A stretch of 64,000 nucleotides of DNA from Sphaerisporangium perillae (GTDB lineage Bacteria; Actinomycetota; Actinomycetes; Streptosporangiales; Streptosporangiaceae), in the NCBI RefSeq assembly GCF_023276435.1, contig NZ_JALLPO010000014.1, positions 124,001-188,000 of the forward strand. Reading direction: 5' to 3'. This document shows positions 33,792-41,618 of the stretch, one piece after another. Each line of letters opens with the position of its first letter. Within the stretch, counting starts at the first letter, position 1. The notes under the pieces were generated by a model, which was given only the letters and a program-made list of their open reading frames with translations, was not told the DNA's origin and did not search any database. A program made the translations under genes and the position numbers.

Positions 33792-34759
33792 AACTCGGAC
33801 GCCTGGCCGTCCTGCTGGTCGCCGGGTCGCTGGCCCTCGGCGGCTGTGGCGGTGACCGGTCCGCCGAGCGGACCGGCGACCCGAACACCACCGCGGGCAA
33901 GCGGCTGTCGATCGCCACCGGCAACACCACCGGTGTCTACTACGTCCTCGGCGGAGGCCTGGCGGACCAGATCGGTAAGCACATCCCTGGCTACCAGGCG
34001 ACGGCCGAGGCGACCGGCGCCTCGGTGGAGAACATCCAGCGGGTCGTCAGGGGCGACTCCGACATCGCCTTCACCCTCGCCGACTCCGCCGCCGACGCGG
34101 TCGCGGGCAAGGGCTCGTTCACCTCTCCTCAGCCGATCCGCGCCATCGCCCGCCTGTACGACAACTACACCCAGGTGGTGGCCACCACAGAGTCGGGCGT
34201 GAAGTCCATCGCCGACCTCAAGGGCAAGCGGGTGTCCACGGGATCGCCGAACTCCGGCACCGAGGTCATCGCGCTGCGCATGCTCAAAGCGGCGGGCCTC
34301 GACCCGGACAAGGACGTCACCCGGCAGTCGCTGGGCCTGCCGGAGAGCGTGCAGGGCATCAAGGACGGCAACCTCGACGCCCTGATCTGGTCCGGAGGCC
34401 TGCCCACCCCCGGCATCACCGACCTTGTGACCAGCCTCAAGGACCAGGTCGCCTTCGTCCCGCTGGACAAGGTGCTGGCCCCGATGCAGGCCGAGTACGG
34501 CCCGGTGTACGCGGCGGGCACGATCGCCAAGGACGTCTACTCGACTTCGGCGGAAATCTCCACGGTCGCGGTGCCCAACCTGCTGGTGGTCAACGAGAAG
34601 ATGGACCCGGCCCTCGCGGAGAGCCTGGCCAGGCTGCTCGTCGACCACAAGGCCGAACTGGAGAAGGTCCACCCCGTGGCCAAGAGCATCACCCGCGACA
34701 ACGCCCCCAAGACAGAGCCCGTCCCCCTGCACGAGGGCGCGAGGAAGTACTACGGCTGA
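33788..34759 (+). CDS. TAXI-family TRAP solute-binding lipoprotein
   Basis: The 323-aa protein has a lipoprotein signal (LLVAGSLALGGCGG, Cys21) followed by the TAXI domain: SIATGNTTGVYYVLGGGLAD, VENIQRVVRGDSDIAFTLAD, and KGKRVSTGSPNSGTEVIALR. It binds the substrate outside the membrane for the fused permease encoded immediately upstream, with which it overlaps by four bases. In most TAXI operons the binding protein comes first; the order here is reversed. Confidence 0.93.
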   Translation: MKLGRLAVLLVAGSLALGGCGGDRSAERTGDPNTTAGKRLSIATGNTTGVYYVLGGGLADQIGKHIPGYQATAEATGASVENIQRVVRGDSDIAFTLADSAADAVAGKGSFTSPQPIRAIARLYDNYTQVVATTESGVKSIADLKGKRVSTGSPNSGTEVIALRMLKAAGLDPDKDVTRQSLGLPESVQGIKDGNLDALIWSGGLPTPGITDLVTSLKDQVAFVPLDKVLAPMQAEYGPVYAAGTIAKDVYSTSAEISTVAVPNLLVVNEKMDPALAESLARLLVDHKAELEKVHPVAKSITRDNAPKTEPVPLHEGARKYYG

Positions 34760-34795
34760 CCAAGCTCGCGGCGCTCTTGGTCCGAGTGCGTGCTG

Positions 34796-34839
34796 GTTCG
34801 TCGAGTTCGTCGAGTTCGTCGAGTTCGTCGAGTTCGTCG
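34796..34839. repeat. 9-bp tandem repeat, five copies
   Basis: GTTCGTCGA is repeated from 34796 to 34839, with the last unit ending in T. It follows the TAXI gene and lies in non-coding DNA. A short tract of GATATCGGTT direct repeats lies at 34888-34909. Confidence 0.9.
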
Positions 34840-34977
34840 TGGGCGGCGGCTACCAGGTCTGTAGCGCAGGGATGATGGGCAGGGCGGATATCGGTTGTGA
34901 TATCGGTTCTCCCGTTACTCCGATATTGGACAGATGGCGACACGTCTGGTCTGCTCTGCAGGCAGCCCCCGAATTCC

Positions 34978-35047
34978 GCACGCCCGCACACCTGCACGCC
35001 CGCACGCACGCCCGCAACGCCTGTACGCCCGCACGCCTGCACGCCTG
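34978..35047. repeat. Degenerate CGCACGCC(T/C)GCA repeat tract
   Basis: About six copies of CGCACGCCTGCA-like units fill this stretch before the MFS gene. The open frame through it encodes a low-complexity Ala-Arg-Pro-His run that is unlikely to be translated. Confidence 0.75.
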
Positions 35048-35155
35048 GAACGATCGACTGGACGTCGCCATCACGTGAAGCCTCCGCACCGCGCACCCGA
35101 CACCACCTCGCCGCGCGCGCACCCCGACCCGCGCGGCCCGAGCCACCCGCCGGGC

Positions 35156-36568
35156 GTGCACACGGGCATCGGGGACGCGCCGGTCAGAGACCGGGGCGGC
35201 TGGGTCCCTTCGTCCGGGGGCGGCGACATCGGAGACCTACCGGTTGAAGGTGCACGAGGCGCAGACTCTCCGGCCTCGGGGCTCCGGGTGATCGTGATCG
35301 TCATCGCGGTGCAGCTCGCCATCTCGGTCGGCTTCTTCGCCGTGATGGCCCACCTGGTCGTCCACCTGCGCCACGACCTCGGCCTGCTGGCCGGGACCGT
35401 CAGCCTGGTGCTCGGCCTGCGGGTCGCGGCCCAGTACATGCTGTTCCTGCCCGCCGGCGCGCTGACCGACGCGATCGGCCCCGCACGCGCCGGAGCGCTG
35501 GCCTGCACGCTGAGAGCAGCGGGATTCGCGCTGCTGGGCACGGCCGGCGGTCTGGCCGAACTCCTCCTCGCGGCCGTGGTGCTCGCCGTGGGCGGGGCGC
35601 TGTTCCACCCGTCCGCCCAGTCCCTGCTGGCCGGGGTCGCGCCGGCCCGCCGCTCCCGGGGCTTCGCGGCCTACATGATCGCCGGACAGATCGGCGCGGT
35701 GACCGGCCCGCCCGCAGGGCTGTTCCTGCTGTCCACCGGCGGATTCGGCCTGCTCACGGCCCTGGCCGTGGTCGCGTGGGGGACCGGTGCCGCCCTGTTC
35801 CTGCTGCTGCATCCCGCACGCGCCACCGCACGCCGGACGGGAAGCCGAACACGGACCGTCGACGTGCGCGCAGCGGTTCGCGCCGTTCTGTCCTCGACAC
35901 CGCATCCCGGACGCGGCACCGCACGCCGGGCTGGATCGCGAACAGGGACCATCACGGTGCGCGGGCCGCGCATCTCGGCGGTGCTCCGGGATCGGCGGTT
36001 CCTCCTGTTCGCCGTTACCGTGGCGCCGACCACGCTGCTCGCCGACCAGATCGTGAGCGTGGTCCCGCTCAAGGAGGTCGGCGGCCAGGCGAGCACCCTG
36101 TTCTTCTGCGTGGTGGGGATGGCCACCGCCGCGGTCCAGCCCTGGTGCGCCGCGAGCGGCAGGGCCGCGCGTCCTTGGGTGCTCAAAAGCGGCCTGATCT
36201 GCGGAGGCGCCGGCTACCTGCTCCTCCTCGCGATCCCCTCTGGCGGCGGCCCGCTCGCCGTACTCGTGACGGCCGGCGTCCTGCACGGCCTGGCCGCCGG
36301 GCTGACGCAGCCGGCGCTGTTCCAGACGGTGACCCGGCGCGCGCCGTCCGGGCAGTTCGGAACGTACTTCGGGCTGCTCAGCTTCCTCGCCGGCGCGGTC
36401 GCGCTGGCCGGAGGCTTCACCGTGGGCCGCCTCTTCGACACCGGAAGCCACGGAGAGTCCACGGCACTGATCGGCCTTGCCGTGGTCGCGGCCCTGTCCG
36501 CCGCCGCCGTACGAGCACCCCGGCCTGAACCGGACATGACGCGAGAGCGGGAGAGCGTACCTGTTTAA
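35156..36568 (+). CDS. MFS transporter (start uncertain)
   Basis: The conserved part begins at LRVIVIVIAVQLAISVGFFA, near 35282. It has 12 membrane helices, with FLPAGALTDAIGPARAGALA as the helix 2-3 loop and LFHPSAQSLLAGVAPARRSR in the middle region. A cytoplasmic loop contains a repeated Arg-rich segment (ATARRTGSRTRT, then GTARRAGSRTGT), itself a small internal duplication. The open frame extends upstream to 34934 through a repeat tract, which I take as non-coding. GTG 35156 and GTG 35288 are both possible starts; neither has a strong ribosome site. The substrate is unknown, with drug export likely. Confidence 0.8.
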   Translation: MHTGIGDAPVRDRGGWVPSSGGGDIGDLPVEGARGADSPASGLRVIVIVIAVQLAISVGFFAVMAHLVVHLRHDLGLLAGTVSLVLGLRVAAQYMLFLPAGALTDAIGPARAGALACTLRAAGFALLGTAGGLAELLLAAVVLAVGGALFHPSAQSLLAGVAPARRSRGFAAYMIAGQIGAVTGPPAGLFLLSTGGFGLLTALAVVAWGTGAALFLLLHPARATARRTGSRTRTVDVRAAVRAVLSSTPHPGRGTARRAGSRTGTITVRGPRISAVLRDRRFLLFAVTVAPTTLLADQIVSVVPLKEVGGQASTLFFCVVGMATAAVQPWCAASGRAARPWVLKSGLICGGAGYLLLLAIPSGGGPLAVLVTAGVLHGLAAGLTQPALFQTVTRRAPSGQFGTYFGLLSFLAGAVALAGGFTVGRLFDTGSHGESTALIGLAVVAALSAAAVRAPRPEPDMTRERESVPV

Positions 36569-36609
36569 GGCCTCACGGTCGCCTGTAACAGGAGGCGGCT
36601 CGACAACCG

Positions 36610-37437
36610 CTACCGGGGTGGCCGTCCGGTGGGCGGGTGGAACCCGAGTTCGGCGGACAGCTCCAGGGCGACGGCCAGTGTCAGCCGCCCCGCGTCGTCG
36701 AGCCGGCTTCCAAGACGGCCCTTCGGCGCCGAGACGTTGATCGCGGCGACGATGGCGCCCCTGAAGTCCCGTACCGGCGCCGAGACGCCGACCAGCCCCT
36801 CCTCGAACTCTTCGTTGACCGCTGCGTAACCACGCCTGCGGATGCCCGCGATCTCGGCCAGCAGATCGTCGGCGGCGCGTGCGCGTGGCCCGGCCGGAAG
36901 GGTGCCGGCCTCCGCCAGTAGCGAGCGCAGCGCCTGGGGTTCCCAGTCCGACACCAGCACCCGTCCCGCGGACGTCATCGGCGCCGGCACGGTCACCCCT
37001 TCCCACCCGAGACCGCGGAAGGCGTGCGAAGGCGACACCGACCGCAAGGTCAGCACCGCCGAGCCGCGTAGCACGCAAAGGTGGGTCGTCTCGTTGAGCG
37101 CACCCACCATGCGGCGAAGGTAAGGCGTGGCGATCTGGACGAGCCGGGTCTCCCCGCCGCGCGCCGCGAGAGCGTAGAGCCGCCACCCGAGGCGGTATTC
37201 GAGGGTCTCGCCGTCGCGCTCGGCCATCCCCTCGGCCTCCAGCGCCTTGAGCGCGCGGGACATCTGGCTCTTCTCGCGGCCGAGGATTTCGGCGATCCGG
37301 CTCACTCCCAGACCGCCCTGGGTGTCGGCGTTCGCCAGCAACTCGAGGATCTCCAGGTCCCTTCGCAGCCCCGCGGATGGCGCTTGGGGCCGTGAGCTGC
37401 GTAAACGATCTGGTTCACTCGACGCAGGAGGTGCCAT
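36610..37437 (-). CDS. IclR-family transcriptional regulator
   Basis: The 275-aa protein has an N-terminal winged helix (LRRDLEILELLANADTQGGL, SRIAEILGREKSQMSRALKA) and the IclR effector domain with HLCVLRGSAVLTLRSVSP, TSAGRVLVSDW and a C-terminal GVSAPVRDFRGAIVAAINVS. It is divergent from the opuC-fae operon with a dyad at 37485-37499 between them and is the obvious candidate to control that operon. ATG 37437 is preferred over ATG 37494, which would lie inside the operator; neither has a clear ribosome site. Confidence 0.92.
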   Translation of the reverse strand: MAPPASSEPDRLRSSRPQAPSAGLRRDLEILELLANADTQGGLGVSRIAEILGREKSQMSRALKALEAEGMAERDGETLEYRLGWRLYALAARGGETRLVQIATPYLRRMVGALNETTHLCVLRGSAVLTLRSVSPSHAFRGLGWEGVTVPAPMTSAGRVLVSDWEPQALRSLLAEAGTLPAGPRARAADDLLAEIAGIRRRGYAAVNEEFEEGLVGVSAPVRDFRGAIVAAINVSAPKGRLGSRLDDAGRLTLAVALELSAELGFHPPTGRPPR

Positions 37438-37484
37438 GGGAGGCAGGTTAGCCGTTGGCCGCCGACTCGACCATGGATAATCGA

Positions 37485-37510
37485 TTGCATTCATTGCAAC
37501 AAGTATTGCA
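37485..37510. promoter_or_regulatory. Candidate IclR operator: TTGCA-N5-TGCAA with a third half-site
   Basis: TTGCATTCATTGCAA (37485-37499) is a perfect 5-bp-arm dyad. TTGCA recurs at 37494 and at 37506, so three direct half-sites lie 9 and 12 bases apart. The segment is the A+T-rich centre of the IclR-opuC intergenic gap. Confidence 0.65.
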
Positions 37511-37564
37511 CTCAGAAGAACTCCGTCCTACCGTTCCGTTACCAACGACCGGGAGGAGGAGCTT

Positions 37565-38212
37565 GTGAGCCTCAGCGAATACATCGCCTCTCGATGGGAT
37601 CTGCTGACTCAGGCGGCGCTGGAGCACGCGCTCGTCGTCGCCATCTCGCTGGTCATCGCGACGATCATCGGCGTCGGGGTCGGAATGCTGACCTACCGGA
37701 GCCCGCGCTGGGCGGCGTTCGCCATCGGCACGTCCGGCGGGTTCCTGACGATCCCCTCGTTCGCGTTGCTCGGCCTGCTCATCCCGTTCCTCGGCCTCGG
37801 CTGGGGACCGTCGGTGGTCGCGCTCGTCCTTTACTCCCTGCTCCCGATCGTGCGGAACACCGTCGTCGGACTGAAGGGCGTCGATCCCGCGATCGTGGAG
37901 GCGGGGCGCGGCGTCGGGATGAGCGCCGCCGGCGTGATGACCCGGGTACAGCTCCCGCTGGCCTGGCCGGTGATCCTCACCGGCATCCGGGTCTCCACCC
38001 AGATGATCATCGGTATCGCGGCCATCGCCGCCTACGTGGCGGGCCCCGGCCTGGGCAACCAGATCTTCGACGGGCTCTCCCGCCTCGGCTCGGTCAACGC
38101 GCTCAACTCCGCGCTCGCCGGCACCCTCGGCGTGGTCATTCTGGCCATCCTCTTCGACCTCTTCTATGTCGTCATCCGTCGTCTCACCACCGCGAGGGGT
38201 CTCCGTGTTTGA
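37565..38212 (+). CDS. Quaternary-amine ABC transporter permease (OpuC type)
   Basis: The 215-aa membrane protein has five to six helices and the ABC permease EAA loop as EAGRGVGMSAAGVMTRVQLP, with the betaine-class features GFLTIPSFALLGLLIPFLG and GIRVSTQMIIGIAAIAAYV. It forms the membrane pore with the second permease at 39205. GTG 37565 follows GGAGGAG. First gene of the operon; its end overlaps the ATPase start by 8 bp. Confidence 0.92.
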   Translation: MSLSEYIASRWDLLTQAALEHALVVAISLVIATIIGVGVGMLTYRSPRWAAFAIGTSGGFLTIPSFALLGLLIPFLGLGWGPSVVALVLYSLLPIVRNTVVGLKGVDPAIVEAGRGVGMSAAGVMTRVQLPLAWPVILTGIRVSTQMIIGIAAIAAYVAGPGLGNQIFDGLSRLGSVNALNSALAGTLGVVILAILFDLFYVVIRRLTTARGLRV

Positions 38213-39215
38213 CACCACTTCCGGCGGCGCGCGCATCGAGCTGGACGGGCTCACCAAGCGCTACCCCGGCCAGGCCGAACCCGCGGTCGACGGCGTCACA
38301 CTCGACATCCCCGCGGGGGAACTGGTCGTCTTCGTCGGCCCCTCCGGCTGCGGTAAGACGACGACGATGAAGATGATCAACCGGCTGATCGAGCCGACCT
38401 CGGGCACGATCCGCATCGGCGGCACCGATGTGCTGGCCATGCGCCCGGACGAGCTGCGCCGCCACATCGGCTACGTCATCCAGCAGATCGGCCTCTTCCC
38501 GCACCTGACGATCGCGGAGAACGTCGGGCTCGTACCCGGGCTGCTCAAGTGGAGCAAGGACAAGATCGCCCGTCGGGTGGACGAGTTGCTGGAACTGGTC
38601 GGGCTCGACCCCGCGTCGTACCGCGGCCGTTACCCGAGGCAGCTCTCCGGCGGCCAGCAGCAGCGGATCGGGGTGGCGAGAGCACTGGCCGCCGACCCGC
38701 CGGTCATGCTGATGGACGAGCCCTTCGGAGCCACCGACCCGATCACCCGGGAGCGGCTGCAGAACGAGTTCCTCCGGCTCCAGCGAGAGCTCAGGAAGAC
38801 GATCATCTTCGTCACGCACGACTTCGAGGAAGCCATCAAGCTCGGTGACCGCATCGCGGTGCTGCGGGAGAGTTCCCGGATCGCACAGTACGACACCCCG
38901 GCGCGCATCCTCGCGGCCCCCGCGGACGACTACGTCGCCGGGTTCATCGGATCCGACGCCACGCTGAAACGGCTCGCCCTGATCCCGGTCTCCGTTCTCT
39001 CCCCGTCCACGAGCACGAGCACGAGCACGACCGACGGCCTTCCTCAGATCGCGGGGAGCGCGACGCTCCGCCAGGCGCTGGACGCGATGGTCGCCCACGG
39101 CCGTCAGGAGATCGCGGTCGACGGGCGGGTGGTGACGTTCGCCGAGATCTGCGCGACCGTCACCGGAGAGCAGGCCGGCGTCGCCGGGGAACGGCCGGTG
39201 TCCGGTGTCCGGTGA
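38205..39215 (+). CDS. Quaternary-amine ABC transporter ATPase (OpuCA type)
   Basis: The 336-aa ATPase has Walker A GPSGCGKTTT, Q-loop, signature LSGGQQQRIGVARAL, Walker B VMLMDEPFGATDP and switch histidine FVTHDFEEA. FGATDP replaces the commoner FGAVDP or FGALDP. After residue 260 a Ser/Thr run coded by a GAGCAC repeat (STSTSTSTT) links to a short remnant of a CBS-like region (LRQALDAMVAHGRQEIAVDG), not the full tandem CBS pair seen in OpuA/OpuCA. The CBS pair senses ionic strength in osmoregulated systems; its reduction suggests a nutrient uptake role. GTG 38205. Confidence 0.92.
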   Translation: MFDTTSGGARIELDGLTKRYPGQAEPAVDGVTLDIPAGELVVFVGPSGCGKTTTMKMINRLIEPTSGTIRIGGTDVLAMRPDELRRHIGYVIQQIGLFPHLTIAENVGLVPGLLKWSKDKIARRVDELLELVGLDPASYRGRYPRQLSGGQQQRIGVARALAADPPVMLMDEPFGATDPITRERLQNEFLRLQRELRKTIIFVTHDFEEAIKLGDRIAVLRESSRIAQYDTPARILAAPADDYVAGFIGSDATLKRLALIPVSVLSPSTSTSTSTTDGLPQIAGSATLRQALDAMVAHGRQEIAVDGRVVTFAEICATVTGEQAGVAGERPVSGVR

Positions 39216-40011
39216 AACACGGACGGCGTCCGCTCCCCCCTCGACCATCTCCTCTCCGGGCGCCACGGCGGCCGAGCCGGGCGGCCGGCGGCGGCCGGCG
39301 CTCCGATACCTCGGCACCCCGCTCGCGCTCGCGGCCGTCCTGCTCGTCCTCTACCTGTGGGTGTCGGGCCAGACCCTCGACAGCATCGAGCAGCGGACCA
39401 TGAACTGGGAGTACATCCACACCCGGGTGCTGGAACACCTCCAGCTCACGGCGGTCGCGACGCTGCTCGTCGTCATCATCGCGATCCCCGCCGGGATACT
39501 CCTCTCCCGGCCGGGAGCGCGGTTGCTCAGCCCGGTCGTGCTCGGCCTCGCCAACCTCGGCCAGGCGACTCCCGCGATCGGCCTGCTCGCGCTGCTGACG
39601 ATCCAGTTCGGCATCGGATTCAAGATCGCGCTGGTCGGTCTGATCGCGTACGCGGTGCTTCCGGTGCTCCGGAACACGATCATCGGTATCCAGCAGGTGG
39701 ATCCGGCGCTGATCGAGGCCGCACGCGGCATGGGCATGACCCGCGGCCAGGTGCTACGGCGGGTCGAGATCAAGCTGGCGGTGCCGGTGATCCTCGCAGG
39801 TCTGCGCACCGCGCTCGTGATGGCGGTGGGCGTGGCCACGCTGGCGACCTTCGTCAACGCGGGCGGCCTGGGCGACATCATCGTCAACGGCATCAAGCTG
39901 CAGCGAACCCCGGTACTGGTCACCGGAGGCGTTCTGACCGCGGTCATCGCCTTCCTCGTCGACTGGCTCGGCGGCGTCACCGAGAATGCCCTGCGTCCCA
40001 GAGGCATCTGA
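39205..40011 (+). CDS. Quaternary-amine ABC transporter permease, second (OpuC type)
   Basis: The 268-aa permease has an extra N-terminal helix and a periplasmic segment (DSIEQRTMNWEYIHTRVLEH) before the common core. The core has GLANLGQATPAIGLLALLTI and the EAA loop EAARGMGMTRGQVLRRVEIK. GTG 39205 overlaps the ATPase stop by 11 bp, consistent with translational coupling. Confidence 0.92.
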   Translation: MSGETRTASAPPSTISSPGATAAEPGGRRRPALRYLGTPLALAAVLLVLYLWVSGQTLDSIEQRTMNWEYIHTRVLEHLQLTAVATLLVVIIAIPAGILLSRPGARLLSPVVLGLANLGQATPAIGLLALLTIQFGIGFKIALVGLIAYAVLPVLRNTIIGIQQVDPALIEAARGMGMTRGQVLRRVEIKLAVPVILAGLRTALVMAVGVATLATFVNAGGLGDIIVNGIKLQRTPVLVTGGVLTAVIAFLVDWLGGVTENALRPRGI

Positions 40012-40058
40012 CCCAAGACATGCGCACAACCCTCTGATCCCCCCCCGGAAGGCTCACC

Positions 40059-41030
40059 ATGCACACACCCACCCGGCGCACGATCCTGGCCGGGATCGCA
40101 GCGATCACCGCGGTCACGGCACTTGCCGGATGCGGCGGCGGCACCTCCGCGTCCGCGTCCGAGCAGGGCAGTCTCGGCCAGGAACTGAAGGACGCCAAAT
40201 TCATCGTCGGCTCCAAGGACTTCTCCGAGTCGATCATCCTTGGCCAGATCACCATGGAGATGCTGCGCGCGCACGGCGCGGAGGTCGTCGACAAGACGAA
40301 CATCAAGGGCTCGACCAACACGCGCACCGCCCTGACGTCGAGCCAGATCGACATGTACTGGGAGTACACCGGCACCGGCTGGGTCACCTACCTCAAGCAG
40401 ACCAAGCCGATCGCGGACCCCCAGCAGCAGTACGACGCGGTCGCCAAGGACGACCTGGCGCAGAACAAGGTCTTCTGGGGGACCAGGGCTCCGCTCAACA
40501 ACACCTACGCCTTCGCCATCCGCAAGGAGAAGGCGGCGGAGCTCGGCGTCACCAAGCTCTCCGACCTGGCCGGGCTGGTCCAGTCCAAGCCGGCCGAGGC
40601 GACGTTCTGTATCGAGAGCGAATTCTCCACCCGGGACGACGGCTGGCCGGGCATGGTCGCCGCGTACGGGCTCGGCGTGCCCAAGGAGAACGTCAAGTCG
40701 GTCGACACGGGCCTGATCTACACCGAGACGAAGAAGGGCCAGACCTGCAACTTCGGCGAGGTCTTCGCCACCGACGGCCGTATCTCCTCTCTCGGCCTCA
40801 CCGTGCTGGAGGACGACAAGCACTTCTTCCCCGTCTACAACGCGGCTCTGACCATGCGCCAGGAGACCAACGCCAAGTACCCGCAGGTTGAGACGATCAT
40901 GGCGCCGGTGACGCAGAAGCTCACCGACCAGGTGATGCAGAGCCTGAACGCCAAGGTCGACGCCGATGGTCTCGAGCCGCGGACGGTCGCCCACGACTGG
41001 CTCGCCGAGCAGGGCCTCATCAAGAAGTAG
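40059..41030 (+). CDS. Quaternary-amine substrate-binding lipoprotein (OpuC/OsmF type)
   Basis: The 323-aa protein has a lipobox (TALAGCGGG, Cys24) and a cluster II betaine-type binding domain: FIVGSKDFSESIILGQITME, IKGSTNTRTALTSSQIDMYW, EYTGTGWVTYL and GLTVLEDDKHFFPVYNAALT. Such proteins bind glycine betaine, choline, carnitine or related amines with aromatic cages. Ligand residues cannot be read confidently without structural alignment. Its final bases are repeated downstream up to the fae start. Confidence 0.9.
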   Translation: MHTPTRRTILAGIAAITAVTALAGCGGGTSASASEQGSLGQELKDAKFIVGSKDFSESIILGQITMEMLRAHGAEVVDKTNIKGSTNTRTALTSSQIDMYWEYTGTGWVTYLKQTKPIADPQQQYDAVAKDDLAQNKVFWGTRAPLNNTYAFAIRKEKAAELGVTKLSDLAGLVQSKPAEATFCIESEFSTRDDGWPGMVAAYGLGVPKENVKSVDTGLIYTETKKGQTCNFGEVFATDGRISSLGLTVLEDDKHFFPVYNAALTMRQETNAKYPQVETIMAPVTQKLTDQVMQSLNAKVDADGLEPRTVAHDWLAEQGLIKK

Positions 41031-41120
41031 CCAGAGCCTTATCTAGTGAAGTGCCAGGGCCTGATCAAGTGAAGCGTCAGGGTCTCATCGATAGAAGCGG
41101 CAGGTGCTGATCAAGTGAAC
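41010..41120. repeat. Five degenerate ~23-bp copies of the binding-protein gene 3' end
   Basis: The last 21 bases of the binding-protein gene (CAGGGCCTCATCAAGAAGTAG, abbreviated CAGGGCCTCATC...GAAG) recur at 41031, 41054, 41077 and 41101 with the common core CAGG-CTGATCAAGTGAA. The final copy supplies the GTG start of the fae gene (41115). Confidence 0.8.
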
Positions 41121-41618
41121 ATCGGGGAGAGCTTCATCGGCGACGGGGCCGAGGCGGCGCACGTCAACACGGTCATCGGCCACCGGGACGGTCCCGCAGG
41201 CACGGCGTGGGCCACCGCCCTCGCCACCCCCTCGGCCGGCCACGTGCCGTTCGTCGCCGTGCTGCGGCCGGGCGTGCCCGCCAAGCCGATGACGCTCTTC
41301 GTCAACAAGGCGGCAGTGGAATCCGACACCCACGCCGACCTGACGTGGGGCGCCGCCCAGGCGGGCGTGGCCGCCGGCGTCATGGACGCGGTGGCCGAGG
41401 GGGTCATCCCGCCGGCCGAGGTCGACGATCTCGTCCTCATCGCCGCGGTGTGGGTCAACCCCAAAGCCGCCGACGCCGACACCGTCTACGCCAACAACCG
41501 CGAGGCGACTCACGCCGCGCTGCGCGCGGGCGCGAGCCGTACACCCTCACTCGACGAGGCGCTTGCCGCCCGGCACGCGCCCGCCAACCCCTTCTACACG
41601 GCTTCGGGGAGCATGTGA
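41115..41618 (+). CDS. fae: Formaldehyde-activating enzyme (Fae) homologue
   Basis: The 167-aa protein aligns along its whole length with Fae, which in methylotrophs condenses formaldehyde with tetrahydromethanopterin. Conserved stretches: GESFIGDGAEAAHVN (Fae: GEALVGDGNEVAHID), PAKPMTLFVNKAAV, and AAQAGVAAGVMDAVAEGVIP followed by PPAEVDDL. The catalytic histidine (His16 here) is kept, but the neighbouring aspartate of the HID motif is asparagine (HVN). GTG 41115 arises from the repeat described above. It overlaps the enolase-family gene by four bases (GTGA). Whether it acts on formaldehyde or has been recruited to another aldehyde or lyase reaction is open. Confidence 0.87.
   Translation: MNIGESFIGDGAEAAHVNTVIGHRDGPAGTAWATALATPSAGHVPFVAVLRPGVPAKPMTLFVNKAAVESDTHADLTWGAAQAGVAAGVMDAVAEGVIPPAEVDDLVLIAAVWVNPKAADADTVYANNREATHAALRAGASRTPSLDEALAARHAPANPFYTASGSM

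Noticed and set aside
34796-34839. 9-bp repeat as a CRISPR array or origin iterons
   Set aside because: The units abut with no spacers and are few; no cas genes, dnaA or rep gene is near.
34934-35155. Upstream extension of the MFS frame
   Set aside because: Encodes a repetitive Ala-Arg-Pro-His run from a DNA repeat; not part of the MFS fold.
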